58,431 nucleotides of DNA, from positions 1 through 58,431 of the forward strand of contig JALLBK010000080.1 of NCBI GenBank assembly GCA_036940085.1, in the 5' to 3' direction. Source of the stretch: Discostella pseudostelligera (lineage: Eukaryota; Bacillariophyta; Thalassiosirophyceae; Thalassiosirales; Thalassiosiraceae). Numbering within the stretch: the stretch's first letter is position 1; each line of letters begins with the position of its first letter. A model generated the notes under the pieces. That model was not told the origin of the DNA, searched no databases, and was given only the letters and a program-made list of their open reading frames with translations. This document shows, in pieces, positions 9,674-20,368 of this stretch. Both the position numbers and the translations under genes were made by a program.

Positions 9674-10930
9674 ATGGCAAAAAAGAAGTCAAAGTCGCGT
9701 GCTTCCGCGGAGAAGGCAAAGCATCAAACAGATGATGAACCAGAACAAGGCGGCGGTGATGCCTCCTCCGACGATTCTTCATCATCTGATGATGACTCCT
9801 TAGTGTTGGAGGGTGTTTTGGTACGGAATCCAGATGTAAGTGATAGCGACGACGACGATGATGATGACGACATTAGTTCTGAAGAAGAGGAGACGGAATC
9901 AACTAAAAAGAAGGCCAAGAAGCCAACCACCACTGACACCAACAATTCAAACAATGCCTCCAAGAAGCAATCTAACAAACAACGACAAAAGCAGCCACCA
10001 TCCAATAAAAAACAAAAACAATCCCCACCAGAACCAGAAACAGTCCAAGTCGAATTTCTATTCTGCGATATGCACACTCGTTTCTTCCACGGTATCAAAA
10101 CATTATTGCATCGATATGGTGTTCATGCACCACATTCTTCCCAATTGGCTGATTTGATTATTGAGAATGATATGGTCGGCACAGTGCTTTCTACGGATCT
10201 TGATCATTCACCTAATGTGGAGGACGAGAAGAAGCCAGTAAAGAAACAGAAGAAACAACCAAGTGCCGATGCCAAATCGACATCTAGTGCTGCTGCTGCA
10301 GCAGCAGCTTCCACTTCCACCGCTGCCACCACGACATCATCATACACCCCACAAGAGGAAGCAAATGTATTCGGCTTTGCATCCATCATCAACTTCACCA
10401 CCAATCATTCCAATCCATGCATCCAATCCCTGAAATCACTCATTCTCAAACACTGTCCCTCGCAACACAAATCAGAAATGACCACAGTCCTATCGGGCAA
10501 CACCGCCCGTCCTGTCGGATTCTTCTTTCATGAACGAATGGTCAATGTCCCATTGGAAATTACCGAGGTATTGCATCAACAATTGATATTGGATATGGAT
10601 TATGCGATAAATACTGCCGATGATGAGAAGGAACGAAAAAGTTTGGATTTTGGGGCGTTCGTTCGACTTGCTCCTTGTTTTTATTCTCGCGAGGGCGGGG
10701 GTAGTGCTGCTGGTGGCAGTGGCGGCGGCGGTGGTGGAGTTATTTACAAATATTTTGATGATGAAGTATTTGCAACCAATTCTGAATTTGTTTACAACTT
10801 TGAAGTGGCCAAACATCATAATGATGATGAAGATGACGGGGAGAAAATGGGGTGTAGTGTGATTGTATTGACCAAGACGGGACATCGGATGGCTATGAAG
10901 GAGTTGAAGAAGATGATTCATGGAGGATAA
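9674..10930 (+). CDS. BCP1: BCP1/BCCIP family protein (60S assembly and export factor)
   Basis: Single exon; from the ATG at 9674 (context acaATGGC) it encodes 418 residues. An upstream in-frame ATG at 9623 would add 17 residues. The first 130 residues are Lys-rich then strongly acidic (long Asp and Glu/Ser runs). The BCP1/BCCIP fold starts at VQVEFLFCDMHTRFFHGIK and continues through the LADLIIEND, VFGFASIINF, VGFFFHERMVNVP and DDEVFATNSEFVYNF blocks. It ends with MAMKELKKMI. Low-complexity inserts (poly-Ala, poly-Gly) interrupt it. In yeast, Bcp1 is a nuclear chaperone for ribosomal protein uL14 and is needed for 60S export; animal BCCIP also binds BRCA2/p21. The ribosomal role fits the divergent pairing with CBF5. 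Confidence 0.88.
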   Translation: MAKKKSKSRASAEKAKHQTDDEPEQGGGDASSDDSSSSDDDSLVLEGVLVRNPDVSDSDDDDDDDDISSEEEETESTKKKAKKPTTTDTNNSNNASKKQSNKQRQKQPPSNKKQKQSPPEPETVQVEFLFCDMHTRFFHGIKTLLHRYGVHAPHSSQLADLIIENDMVGTVLSTDLDHSPNVEDEKKPVKKQKKQPSADAKSTSSAAAAAAASTSTAATTTSSYTPQEEANVFGFASIINFTTNHSNPCIQSLKSLILKHCPSQHKSEMTTVLSGNTARPVGFFFHERMVNVPLEITEVLHQQLILDMDYAINTADDEKERKSLDFGAFVRLAPCFYSREGGGSAAGGSGGGGGGVIYKYFDDEVFATNSEFVYNFEVAKHHNDDEDDGEKMGCSVIVLTKTGHRMAMKELKKMIHGG

Positions 10931-11029
10931 ATGATAATGAATGTGCATTGATGGTATTTAATCGACAATGTACGAGGAGTGCAGACGCATCGTGAACTCA
11001 ATGTTGTGTAACGGGCGCCATGAATTTTT

Positions 11030-12076
11030 TTATTGAGTTGCAAGCCCTGCTGCGTCTCTTCGCTTGAAATATCGTTCGCGTGCCGCACGGATCTTAATTG
11101 CACGTTCTTCTAGTATTTGTTGACGAGAACGAGCAACGCTTTCTCCTGTTTGGGAATTACCTGCATCCGTAGCTGAAGTATTGATGGCATGTATATCATT
11201 CCCTCGTCCCGCCGCTGAGAGAGTTGTCGGAGATATGTTGCGGTTCGAGGAGCCATCAGCTTGTGCATATCTGTTCCTACTACTCGCATCCCATCGTCGC
11301 TGAGTCTCTCTTTTCGATTCCTGGCCTTGATAATTGCTCTTGTTGTGAGTATAATCATGTCCAACTTCTGTATTCCCATCGTGGCGCCCAACTTCCACCC
11401 TCGTGCCATCATCGTTCCTGCAACTACCATCCCCACTCTTCATCAGCAAATTCCTTCCAATAGAACCAAACATAAAATTTCCCACACCCAATTTATTGTT
11501 GGCAGCATTCCTCTGTTCTTCCTCCTCCTCGCGTTTAGTACGATCCGCTTCTTCCTTGGCCCATTGTTCCCGTTCTGCCAACTTCTGTCGATAGGAACTA
11601 GTAATGAATTTCTCTTTCCCCTCATATTGTAAATTGGCATCTTCTTCTTGTTGTTCTTTTGCCAATTTTCGTTCGTAGATGACCTCCTGTTCCTGATTGC
11701 GTCGTTGTGCCGTCTTGAGTAGGTTGGTAATGTATCGCGGTTTGGCATCCTTTGTAGCAGCAGAAGCGGCGGCGGCATCAGCTTCACGCTGTCTCTGTTT
11801 CTTCTTGTCCGATGAAAACGATTCATATTCTGCATCATAATCGTAGACGTTGGAATTATCTGATGAGGCAGCCATCATGGCCGCCTGCGCTCGTTGGCGT
11901 AGGGCGGCTTGTTCTGCGGCAATCTCGCGGTTGACGGCGGATCTGGCGGTAGTAGTGCCATCGGGAGCACCATCATTGTCGTCGCTACTCTCATCGCCAC
12001 CACCGGCAAAGCCAGTGAGAACTTTCTTGCGCTTATTATTGCGGGCATTGAGGCCCCATCCGAGGTTAGCATTCAT
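11030..12076 (-). CDS. NSRP1: nuclear speckle splicing regulatory protein (NSRP1/CCDC55-like)
   Basis: Single exon, 348 residues. It has the N-terminal NSRP1 signature: GWGLNARNNKRKKVLTGF followed by an acidic patch, VYDYDAEY, then KPRYITNLLKTAQRRNQEQE with VIYERKLAKEQQEED and EGKEKFITSSYRQKL. This is a long coiled coil characteristic of the family. The C-terminal half is Asn/Ser/Arg-rich and ends with an Arg/Lys helix (RAARERYFKRR). Family members sit in nuclear speckles and modulate alternative splice-site choice. The gene converges on BCP1 with 99 bp between stops, so 3' UTRs probably overlap. Confidence 0.85.
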   Translation of the reverse strand: MNANLGWGLNARNNKRKKVLTGFAGGGDESSDDNDGAPDGTTTARSAVNREIAAEQAALRQRAQAAMMAASSDNSNVYDYDAEYESFSSDKKKQRQREADAAAASAATKDAKPRYITNLLKTAQRRNQEQEVIYERKLAKEQQEEDANLQYEGKEKFITSSYRQKLAEREQWAKEEADRTKREEEEEQRNAANNKLGVGNFMFGSIGRNLLMKSGDGSCRNDDGTRVEVGRHDGNTEVGHDYTHNKSNYQGQESKRETQRRWDASSRNRYAQADGSSNRNISPTTLSAAGRGNDIHAINTSATDAGNSQTGESVARSRQQILEERAIKIRAARERYFKRRDAAGLATQ

Positions 12077-12533
12077 TGCGGCGGCGTCCGGGTATCAAGT
12101 CAGAGGCAATGTCAGTTGATGTCGACGGTCGATGAACAATGGAAATGAAATGGCTTTCTCCACCACGTGGCTCGATGGTGAGCCTAAGCGCAGCCACAAC
12201 GATATTCCACGTGGCACCATTTTTCAGCCAAGATGAATACCATACCTTTCGTTGGAACGATGAACTCCGATAAAAACAGAGAAAAGTGAGAAGACATTCG
12301 ACTCAAAAGGATAGGAGCTGCATTTGCTATAGATTAGTATCTGCTCCTATCTTTCAAGTGTTTTGCTTTATTCGTGTTAAAATTTGATGACGGATGAGCT
12401 TCTCAGATAAGTTAAGACACATCACTGTGGATCCCTCCTGTATGTTGTTCATCGTTGTGCTCGACATTATATTTGTGATGGTCCAACTACACATTCATTT
12501 AATCAATCTGTGTGATTAAACTTCTCACAGTGA
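12077..12533. other. intergenic, 5' of NSRP1 and 3' of the 778-residue gene
   Basis: AT-rich, 457 bp. Two CCACGTGG palindromes (about 12161-12168 and 12212-12219) lie within 150 bp of the NSRP1 start and are candidate bZIP/bHLH (G-box) sites for it. No gene seen in the remainder. Confidence 0.4.
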
Positions 12534-14870
12534 TCAAGCTTTGACAGAACGAAAGCCCATGTTCCCCATCCCACTCAGCAATGCTGCAGCTGAAACATCT
12601 TCCACTGCACCCGGCATAAATCCCTTTGCACGCTTACTCAGGGAGATATCCTTCGTTAGATTGTGCTCTACGGTGTTTGCCGCTTGTAACGACTGTTCTA
12701 CGAGCTTTTTGGTGTTCGTCGTTGCTATCGGAGTTCGGTGAGTGTTTGCATCAAGAATCTGTGACGTAATGGCCATGGCCACTCCTCCGCCCACAATGTC
12801 ACTATTGTGTAGGGTGTGCAAGGTGCTTGAATTGACATTCAAACGCTTTGCGAAGTGCTGTGCCCGACACTTAGCACTCGGGTCGAAATTGCTTGACACC
12901 GCCTCAGCATCCGCGGCTGCGGCCGCAAGTGCCAAATCCTTTGCCCACGAGGTGTATTGCATGGCCACACTGCGTAACTTATTGGGGTCCTTCGTTCGAC
13001 TTGCGCGCTGGCGCTTCTGCTCTTCCATAACCATGCGTATTGCCAACAATACGGATTGCTGACGAGCCTTCCCCTCCGAACTTGAAACTACGTGCTCAAG
13101 TCCACGACGAGAATGGCCAAATTTACACCACCATTTGTTGCCAAAGTTAGAACTGCTAGCACCACTATTATCGTCATTGTCACCTTCGTCGTCGCTTCCT
13201 TTCTTTGGTTCATTGACATACTTTGACAAGGCCTTGGTATACTCCTCCGAGTGTTTGCCGTTGATGGTAACCCGTTCCCGAGGGCTACTACGCGCAGACT
13301 TGTCACCCCAAGCATTGCTACTCGCCAGCCAAATTTCGCTCCCTCCACACTCCATAGCTTTGGATATAATCCGTCCAGTTTTCTTGAACTCATCGTAATC
13401 ATACTTTTGCCACCATACCTGCGCCTTTTGCTGGAGGGGAAAATCATTTCTGGAAGGAATTGTCAAGACACGTGCCATGGGATTAAACTTTATGGACTTG
13501 GCTTCGTCATCTCCGGGAGAGTTTGGCTTCTTCTTCTGTTCGTAGGTTGGAAACAATTGACGCTTGTTTGGCGACATGGGTGTCGAAACAGATTTGCGAC
13601 CGGTCTCCATTGTCTTGGGTAATGAATTCGTAGAGCACCAGACCTTGAGAATACCTTTGATGGGACGTGGAGGAGGTACCTCATTCTTGTCTTGACCATC
13701 CTCAACAGCGACGACATCTTTCGGTGCATCACGAGGAGTGGTGGTGCGTGCAACCTCGTGATCACACTCCTCTTGTTTCTTTTCTTCGTCCATGGGATGA
13801 TGATTTCCCTCATATGATGATGGTAGTGATGATGATGAATCGACCCCGGTAGATATAGACAAAGACGACGATCCGACATCCAACGGCATAAAACAAGACG
13901 CGGTAGGTTCTAATTCGTCTAAATCGTTTGTAGGAACAAAATTCTTTGTTGTCTTTGGAGTTCTGGCATTCGATTGCAAGTTAGGGAGATCCAAAGTCTC
14001 GTTGGAAGGAGCAGCCTCACATCCCAAATCAAGTGACGACGACGCTGCTGCTGATGCAGAAGGTGATGAGATTTTCTCGTCAAATGAGGGCGTAGGGGTA
14101 AGAGTAGGTGACTCCAAGACCATATCTGACGATGAGGTGGTAGTTGATTCGATGGTGCCTCCAACTTTTTCGTCTCCTTGAACAGACGATATCAGAGCGG
14201 GTAGATTATCCTTCTCTATGTCTTCTATAATAACCTTGTGCTGCATCCATGGAGCAAACAAACAGCAAAAGATGTTCTTCTTACTTTCCTGGTGTTGTTG
14301 ACTTGCATTGCTTCCATCCGTGCTATTGGAATGACTGTACTCATCGAAACTGTAGGATGCAAAGTCGTCCGAGTAGTAATCGGCATATCCCTCGTAGTGG
14401 AATCCTTGGTAGCGAGACGACACCTGCTGCACCGCTGCTGAGTTTCCTTTCCACGATGGAGATTTAATTCCATTATTTTTTGACGACGATGATGATGAGA
14501 TAGGTGTGGTCGATGTGGTGCCTAAATTAATCGACGACGGAGATAATGATGGTGTAGTTGTCGCGACAGTGCCCCCCACGCTGGCGAGGCCATCTGTCAA
14601 TGGAATATGGAAGGAGGCCACCCGAGATAGACCTCTACCTGGAAATGAATCTACGTCTTCATGATCGTCACCATCGCCAGTACCCTCGACGTCGAAACCT
14701 AATAACTTGTTGTTGCCTTCACCTGCATTGCTGTCGTTGGAGCCGCTGGTCCATAACATGCCATTATCGGAATGCCGCCGACTAGAATGAGGCAGATCGT
14801 CAGTATCATCATCTTGAACTATCTTGTTGAGACCGACGATGGAATCGCGTGCTATTCCTCCCAATCCCAT
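12534..14870 (-). CDS. large protein of unrecognised family with conserved C-terminal region
   Basis: Single exon, 778 residues. I do not recognise a named domain. The first about 430 residues are Ser/Thr/Asp-rich and probably disordered, except for a Tyr-rich patch (EGYADYYSDDFASYSFDEYS) and a Cys/Trp patch (NIFCCLFAPWMQHK). From about residue 465 the sequence looks folded. It includes VWWQKYDYDEFKKTGRIIS near 483, WWCKFGHSRRGLEHVVSSSE near 583, an Arg/Lys/Gln-rich helix, and YTSWAKDLALAAAAADAEAV. A Trp/Tyr-Asp-Phe block followed by an RGLE block is a layout I associate with uncharacterised diatom protein families, but this is from memory. It is transcribed with the LRR gene upstream on the same strand. 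Expressed protein likely; role unknown. Confidence 0.75.
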   Translation of the reverse strand: MGLGGIARDSIVGLNKIVQDDDTDDLPHSSRRHSDNGMLWTSGSNDSNAGEGNNKLLGFDVEGTGDGDDHEDVDSFPGRGLSRVASFHIPLTDGLASVGGTVATTTPSLSPSSINLGTTSTTPISSSSSSKNNGIKSPSWKGNSAAVQQVSSRYQGFHYEGYADYYSDDFASYSFDEYSHSNSTDGSNASQQHQESKKNIFCCLFAPWMQHKVIIEDIEKDNLPALISSVQGDEKVGGTIESTTTSSSDMVLESPTLTPTPSFDEKISSPSASAAASSSLDLGCEAAPSNETLDLPNLQSNARTPKTTKNFVPTNDLDELEPTASCFMPLDVGSSSLSISTGVDSSSSLPSSYEGNHHPMDEEKKQEECDHEVARTTTPRDAPKDVVAVEDGQDKNEVPPPRPIKGILKVWCSTNSLPKTMETGRKSVSTPMSPNKRQLFPTYEQKKKPNSPGDDEAKSIKFNPMARVLTIPSRNDFPLQQKAQVWWQKYDYDEFKKTGRIISKAMECGGSEIWLASSNAWGDKSARSSPRERVTINGKHSEEYTKALSKYVNEPKKGSDDEGDNDDNSGASSSNFGNKWWCKFGHSRRGLEHVVSSSEGKARQQSVLLAIRMVMEEQKRQRASRTKDPNKLRSVAMQYTSWAKDLALAAAAADAEAVSSNFDPSAKCRAQHFAKRLNVNSSTLHTLHNSDIVGGGVAMAITSQILDANTHRTPIATTNTKKLVEQSLQAANTVEHNLTKDISLSKRAKGFMPGAVEDVSAAALLSGMGNMGFRSVKA

Positions 14871-15428
14871 TCTGTTGACGAACTATTGATTATCAGCCAG
14901 CGACAAGAAGTGTGAAATGAATTTGAGGTCGAGCTTGGATTGATGGCCCTTTGCCGAACTTCTTATGGCATGAACTGTGTAATGGCCGTGACTATCTTCG
15001 TTCTACATACAAGCTCCAAGACGCGATTTTTTATGAACATAAAATGAACGAAGTTGTTGAGTGTCGCGGTGGCATGAAACCAAAGCCATAGATGAATGAT
15101 GAATGCGAGGATCGAAGAACACATGCACCAAAACACCAGCTGGCGCATCGGAGGAGGTGGATGACGTGAGCTCGCGTTCGCGGGCAAAAAGGTTGGGTTG
15201 GCACAGAAATGTACGTAGGAATCAATATTACCGATGGAAGGAACAGATGGACAATGGTTTGGTGATCTGTAGATAGAGTACTTACGATAGTAGGTAGGTG
15301 GAAGTGGTGGCTATTGAAGCATTGATAAGGGCAAGATTTTGTGGAATGGCCTGGATGGCGCATTGGACGGCATCTATTATGCTTCGTGATCAATGAATAC
15401 TAATGGCTACAATATTTTTATGTTCATA
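14871..15428. other. intergenic, promoter side of the 778-residue gene
   Basis: This 558-bp stretch has several short open frames on the minus strand (for example between 14963 and 15393). They lack consistent codon use or motifs and overlap in different frames, so none is called. It holds the 3' flank of the LRR gene and the promoter of the next minus-strand gene. Confidence 0.4.
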
Positions 15429-18400
15429 TCAGACTCTTACACCCATGGCTTTCCGAACATCCTCCACCAAACGCTCCGCACTCTCACCATCATTGCATAT
15501 GAGCCTCCATCGATGAGCCCGTTTCAATTTGTTCTGTGGGAGAATGACTAGAGTAATCTTTCGTGGATCTTCATTGGCCGCACGAACTTCAGTGACTTGA
15601 CTTAATGCTGCAGAGTCGATTATGGCTAAAGACACATCGCCTAGTTTCTTTGTTTTGTCCTTCTCTTCTTCGGGATGTGTACCATCTCCAAAGTAGGTTT
15701 CATCTATCAGACACACTCTTGAATCTGTAAGAACGAATGCTCTACGCGTAGGCTGTCGTTCTCTCCGTTTCCAACACTGGAGAAGAATTTGATAGTGTAT
15801 GACAACTTCATTTGACTTTGGAGAACCTAATGAATCCAGAAATGTCTTATCATCATTGTCGATTAAGGCGCACATACCAGGCAGTTGGCAATCGTCGGCG
15901 GCGGCGGCATGCACTGGAACTTTTTGCAGGAGTGATATCGTTTGCAACTTGTTCGATGTTAATAACACATATGTAAACTCCAACGAAGTCGAAGTTGCTG
16001 CATTGCTGATGGAGAATCTCAGTATGAGACGCTGGAATTGGAAGCCAATGGTGATACCACGGAGACAGTCGAGCGGGTGGCGTACGACAGCATGAGGCCA
16101 GCAGGCATCACTGAATGTCTATCCGATTGAGGCAAAAATGCATGGTGAAATAAGAGATAGTGCAGTCAAGACACCATCGTCGACGCACAATAAACTCACC
16201 GACTTCGGAGGAATTCGTGAAGGAAAAGGTCTCTTCTGGCCAGTTGGCTTGTGAGAAGAAACATCGTCGTCAATGATGAAGTATACTGCCGCTTCAGACA
16301 GGCATAGAATAAACTTCCTGCTCTCACTTATCATTTCATCCTTTCCCGCCCGTGTGATGGTGTCTCCATGGAATCCTTTCATCGGAGCTTTCATTGGAGG
16401 CAAGCGTGAGCGTGCAAAAGTACCGCAAGCCAACACATCGACTTTCCATATTCCTATAAAACGTTCGTGGAAATCTATTTTCACTGGGAGACCGATGCCT
16501 TGTTGTCTATGGCTGTTGATGATTAAGTCTCGATCGAATTTGAATAGCTGGATTCGCGGTGCCATATTTACTCGTCTTCCATCGAAGTCATCTGCGCCGT
16601 CCTCGGAAGAGTCCCGAGGAAATACGAAGGTATCGAAGTACAAATCAGTATCGCTGGACACAAATAGAGTCCCGTAGTCTGGAGGACCATCATATCTTGA
16701 ACGTTGCTCGGCTGCACTTAAATCTAGCAAATCTGCATTTCTTTCCGCAAGATTGATCGGCTCCGATTCAGCCATTTGTCGCGTCAACACAGTGTCATGA
16801 TATGACTTCTCCCAAATTCCATTTAACTCAGATTTTCTCGAAATCAGATCCGCAGTTATCTCTCCATCGCTCTGAATGGATTCAGGCCTACCAGATTCAT
16901 CATCATTCACGGGCTGTTCTTCGAGAAACATCGTGATATGTGAATTATGATCACCATTCGCGACTTCATCGTCACAGTCCATCAACTCCCAAAGAATAGA
17001 ATCCGACGGAGGGATGAGTTGATTCGGATTCCACACGTCATCATCAGCCTCTGCCAACAAGGAAGGTGGCAGACCAAATGGAAAAAATGACATTGAGGGG
17101 CTATCGTCGCTGTCTCCAGTGATGGCAGCATTACTTTCGCTGAGAAACGAAGAAACTGATTGCAAGGTCTCCCTTCGAATAATATGATTTTGATCGATCA
17201 ATGAATCTCTCACAACAGTTTGGCGAACAGATTTGAGCAACTCCTCCATGCTGAATAGAACGCTAACCGATCTTTGATCATCCCTGAAAATATGGCTGTC
17301 TATTCGGCTCCGCTGTCCAGTTGCTTTCTCCGTCGACGGCACTGACACAGGCATCCTTAGATGTGCTAAATTCACCAGAGAACTCTTCACAATGCGTCGG
17401 ATATGTCCTTTTGGGTCAGGCATGTTGACGAAGATTTCAGATCTATCATCAATATTGTTGACATCGGCGCTCCCGTCTGCGTTATTGGTAGACGGTATTT
17501 CATCCATTGGCATCACAGCATGACGATACGTAAGAGCTTTCAGCGCAACCAATTCATCCTTCGTTGCAAGTTCATTGTCAAGAATGGGTAGTAAACGTTG
17601 CATATCCCGGAATGTTGCATCTTTGGGCAGTTTGTTGCATCGAATCTCACGGAAAAGATTGAAGACCTGAACACGGCATGTTGCAGGATCTGAAGCGAGA
17701 CAAGAGAGGATGCGTTTGATTCAGTGCAGGCAAAATCAAATAGTCATTAACAAGGAACATCTCACCATCGATCTCGAATGGGTTACCCTTCAGATCAAAG
17801 TTCATGAGGAAGGGCATTTTGGCAATGGCCGAAATATGTGTCAATTGTTGTATTTTATTTTCATCCAATGACAAGAGCTCTAACGAAAAGATCCGATCCA
17901 GCCCCCGAGTTGTGGATATCTCGTTGCCTGTCAAAATAAGCTCTGTTATGTTTCCAATATGCATAAAAATATCGTCCATGCTGATAGTCCGATGGAAGAA
18001 CAAGAGCCTGAGTGTGAAAAACGATGCAGAAGCAAACAATCAAAAGTAGTAGATATCCACATACCTCGAGAGCCGATTGTACGACAAATTTATCGACGAA
18101 AGGAGTGGCAAAGACGACAGCCCCGCAAAGGCAGTTTTGGTTCTAAACAATTCATTCCGTGATAAGTCCAGGGATACGAGATTTGGGAACCTTTCTAGGG
18201 GTGGCGGTAGCGACAAGCGAGAAGTTCTCCTCCGACGCAAACCCGCCGCTTCTCCGATCGCGCAGTTGGACAGCCTGAGCTTAGTGAGAGACGAGTACAC
18301 AAAAGGAGGTGTCTCTGACCGATTCGCATCTGCCTCTCTTCCTTCCTCAATAACATTATCATTGCAACCTGCTTCTAATACCGACGAGTCGTTCTGGCGT

Positions 18401-19974
18401 GCTTCAGCTATGGATGATCCGTTCGTAGTGTCCGATGGGAAAAAGAGCTGATTAATGTCAAGTATACAACCCTTCTCCATCTGAAACATATCCAACTTCT
18501 GCAGTGAATCCAAATGTGTAACCCAATTGGGAGGTATGCCATCAATGATAACTTTTGTTGCATTGGGGAAGAATGACATGTTCACATCCGGCTTGTGAAA
18601 AATCTCATCATAGTACCGCTGGAAATCAGACAATGATTTTCCATCTTCGCTACATCGGGATGGAGTGGCACCGCAACTTCCACCATCTTCTAGGATATTT
18701 CCTTCAGTTGTTGTGGATGTTTGATCTCTAACTAATTTGGATATTATATTCATCGATATCGACTTCTTCGCCGATCTCGCAATTTCCTCCGCTGCCTTAC
18801 TACTGGGCATCGAGGCATGATGATGTGGTGGAGGCCATGCTTCTCCCGAAACACGTAGATTCGACACACGTCTTAATAACGAATGAAGACATTCTAATTG
18901 TTGCTTGGGTACTGTACAAAATTCCCTCGCTCTGTCTGAGCCAGTACTGGAATCATGTAGTATTTGAGTGGATAGCCAACCAATTGCAGATGCGGGGAGT
19001 GTTAATCCTCGATGACGTTTCCTACTATTTGCATTGTACTGAGACGAATCATCCCTCAGTTCACTCAATGAAGAATATTCCGAACTCTCGTCAGGACATT
19101 CCGATAGAAATTCAATCAAGCGTTTGAGTAAAATCAGACCAGATTCCTCCAGGTGAACTTTCAATGCATCATCAATATCACTTTCTTCAATGGTTTTGTT
19201 CGATTTGCATTCCGTCTTTACATCATGGGTTAATTCTGATATCACGCTGATGGCATCATTATCATTTCGTGCAGAATATCCAATATTATCGTGCCTCGCT
19301 GATGGACTTTTGGCAAAGAGTGACATTCCCCTGGATAGTAGTGACACTCTTTCCATCGGGGGTGTAGATGTAGATGTAGGTAGGGCACGTTCTGGTCTTT
19401 GGGGACATGACCTCTTGGATTGGACAGATGCCGAGGCGGGTGATGATATTTGTTGGTATTGATCGACGTTACTAGCAACGCGAGGACAACCATATCCATT
19501 TTGATCACCGCTACTCGACAATGAAGTGCCTTCGGCTTCTCCGCTATTGACAACAATGGTTGATGTCTTTTCATTTCCGTATCCTACCTGGCCATTTTCC
19601 AAAACAGCTTGAATCTTACTAGCATTCATATTTCTTGAATTATCATGAGACAAATTACCATTATGCCGTATCGGTGAGCGTGTTTCACTGAAATCCATCG
19701 CGTTCTGGAATGAGTTGAGATCATTCTCATTTCCAAGGTCATGCCGAGCCAAAATTTCATCCCCATTGTTGGACAGCTCGCTAGCTTGGGGATATGCATG
19801 CTCGTCTCTCGACTTTGAATTTTCAACGTTGGCATCTACACCACCGTCTGCTTCGAATCCAGAACTGCCTTCCACCATGATTTTTCTCTGCGCTCCGTAA
19901 GTGCTCGCCCTCGCGAATGTCAATAAGATTGGCGCTGTTCCTCTCTCATGACGTGACAAATCCATGCCCAACAT
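15429..19974 (-). CDS. large leucine-rich-repeat protein with C-terminal PH-like region
   Basis: Four exons: 19974-18065, 18007-17766, 17689-16200, 16118-15429, totalling 4332 nt or 1443 residues. The first 460 residues are Ser-rich and disordered. SDS22-type LRRs run from about 466 to 720 and cross two introns: LVSLDLSRNELF, LLSSINLSYNRLSR, ITELILTGNEIS, LELLSLDENKIQQL and MNFDLKGNPFEID, then an LRR cap (CRVQVFNLF). A long acidic linker follows. Downstream there are two blocks resembling PH-like or lipid-binding domains: YFIIDDD/RKFILCLSEAAVY in exon 3, and HPLDCLRGITIGFQFQRLIL plus RAFVLTDSRVCLIDE in exon 4. This order is loosely like STK11IP/nischarin proteins, scaffolds for kinases or membranes; that assignment is tentative. 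The last acceptor (GGATAG) was chosen because it alone gives a stop-free phase-0 join. Confidence 0.75.
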
Positions 19975-20368
19975 TTATTATCTCTGGCGGCGTCATCTGA
20001 AGCAGGGAAATTGTTGATGCGCTTGCCTTTGTTCGTCCGAAATTCTGTGGTGTATGCCGGCGGCGGCGGCCATGGTCATCGTGCTTGTCTGAGGCTACCA
20101 TACGGTAGCATACGGTGCACTGCAAAGGACCGTTTGTAAACTTTGTAACGGCATGTTCCCTATTTATCCACTTTCGATGTAACACGAATCTACCGTATTT
20201 CACGTTCATTAGGTAAAAGGTTGTAAATCTGTTACCATTGTAACAACAGCTTTCTCTCACTGAACGCGCGCATGGACACCAAGCCAACTCAACAACTTCA
20301 TCTGCACCTTACGATACGATAGTGTGCACGCAATGCATTTCATTGAGGAGATCAATAAGTAATGTCAA
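19975..20368. other. bidirectional promoter between the LRR gene and the sulfotransferase-like gene
   Basis: A 394-bp gap lies between divergent starts. TACGGTA-type strings repeat (around 20101 and 20112, and again near 20190), and short runs of GTTACC/GTAACA flank 20220-20245. No coding content is supported. Confidence 0.35.
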
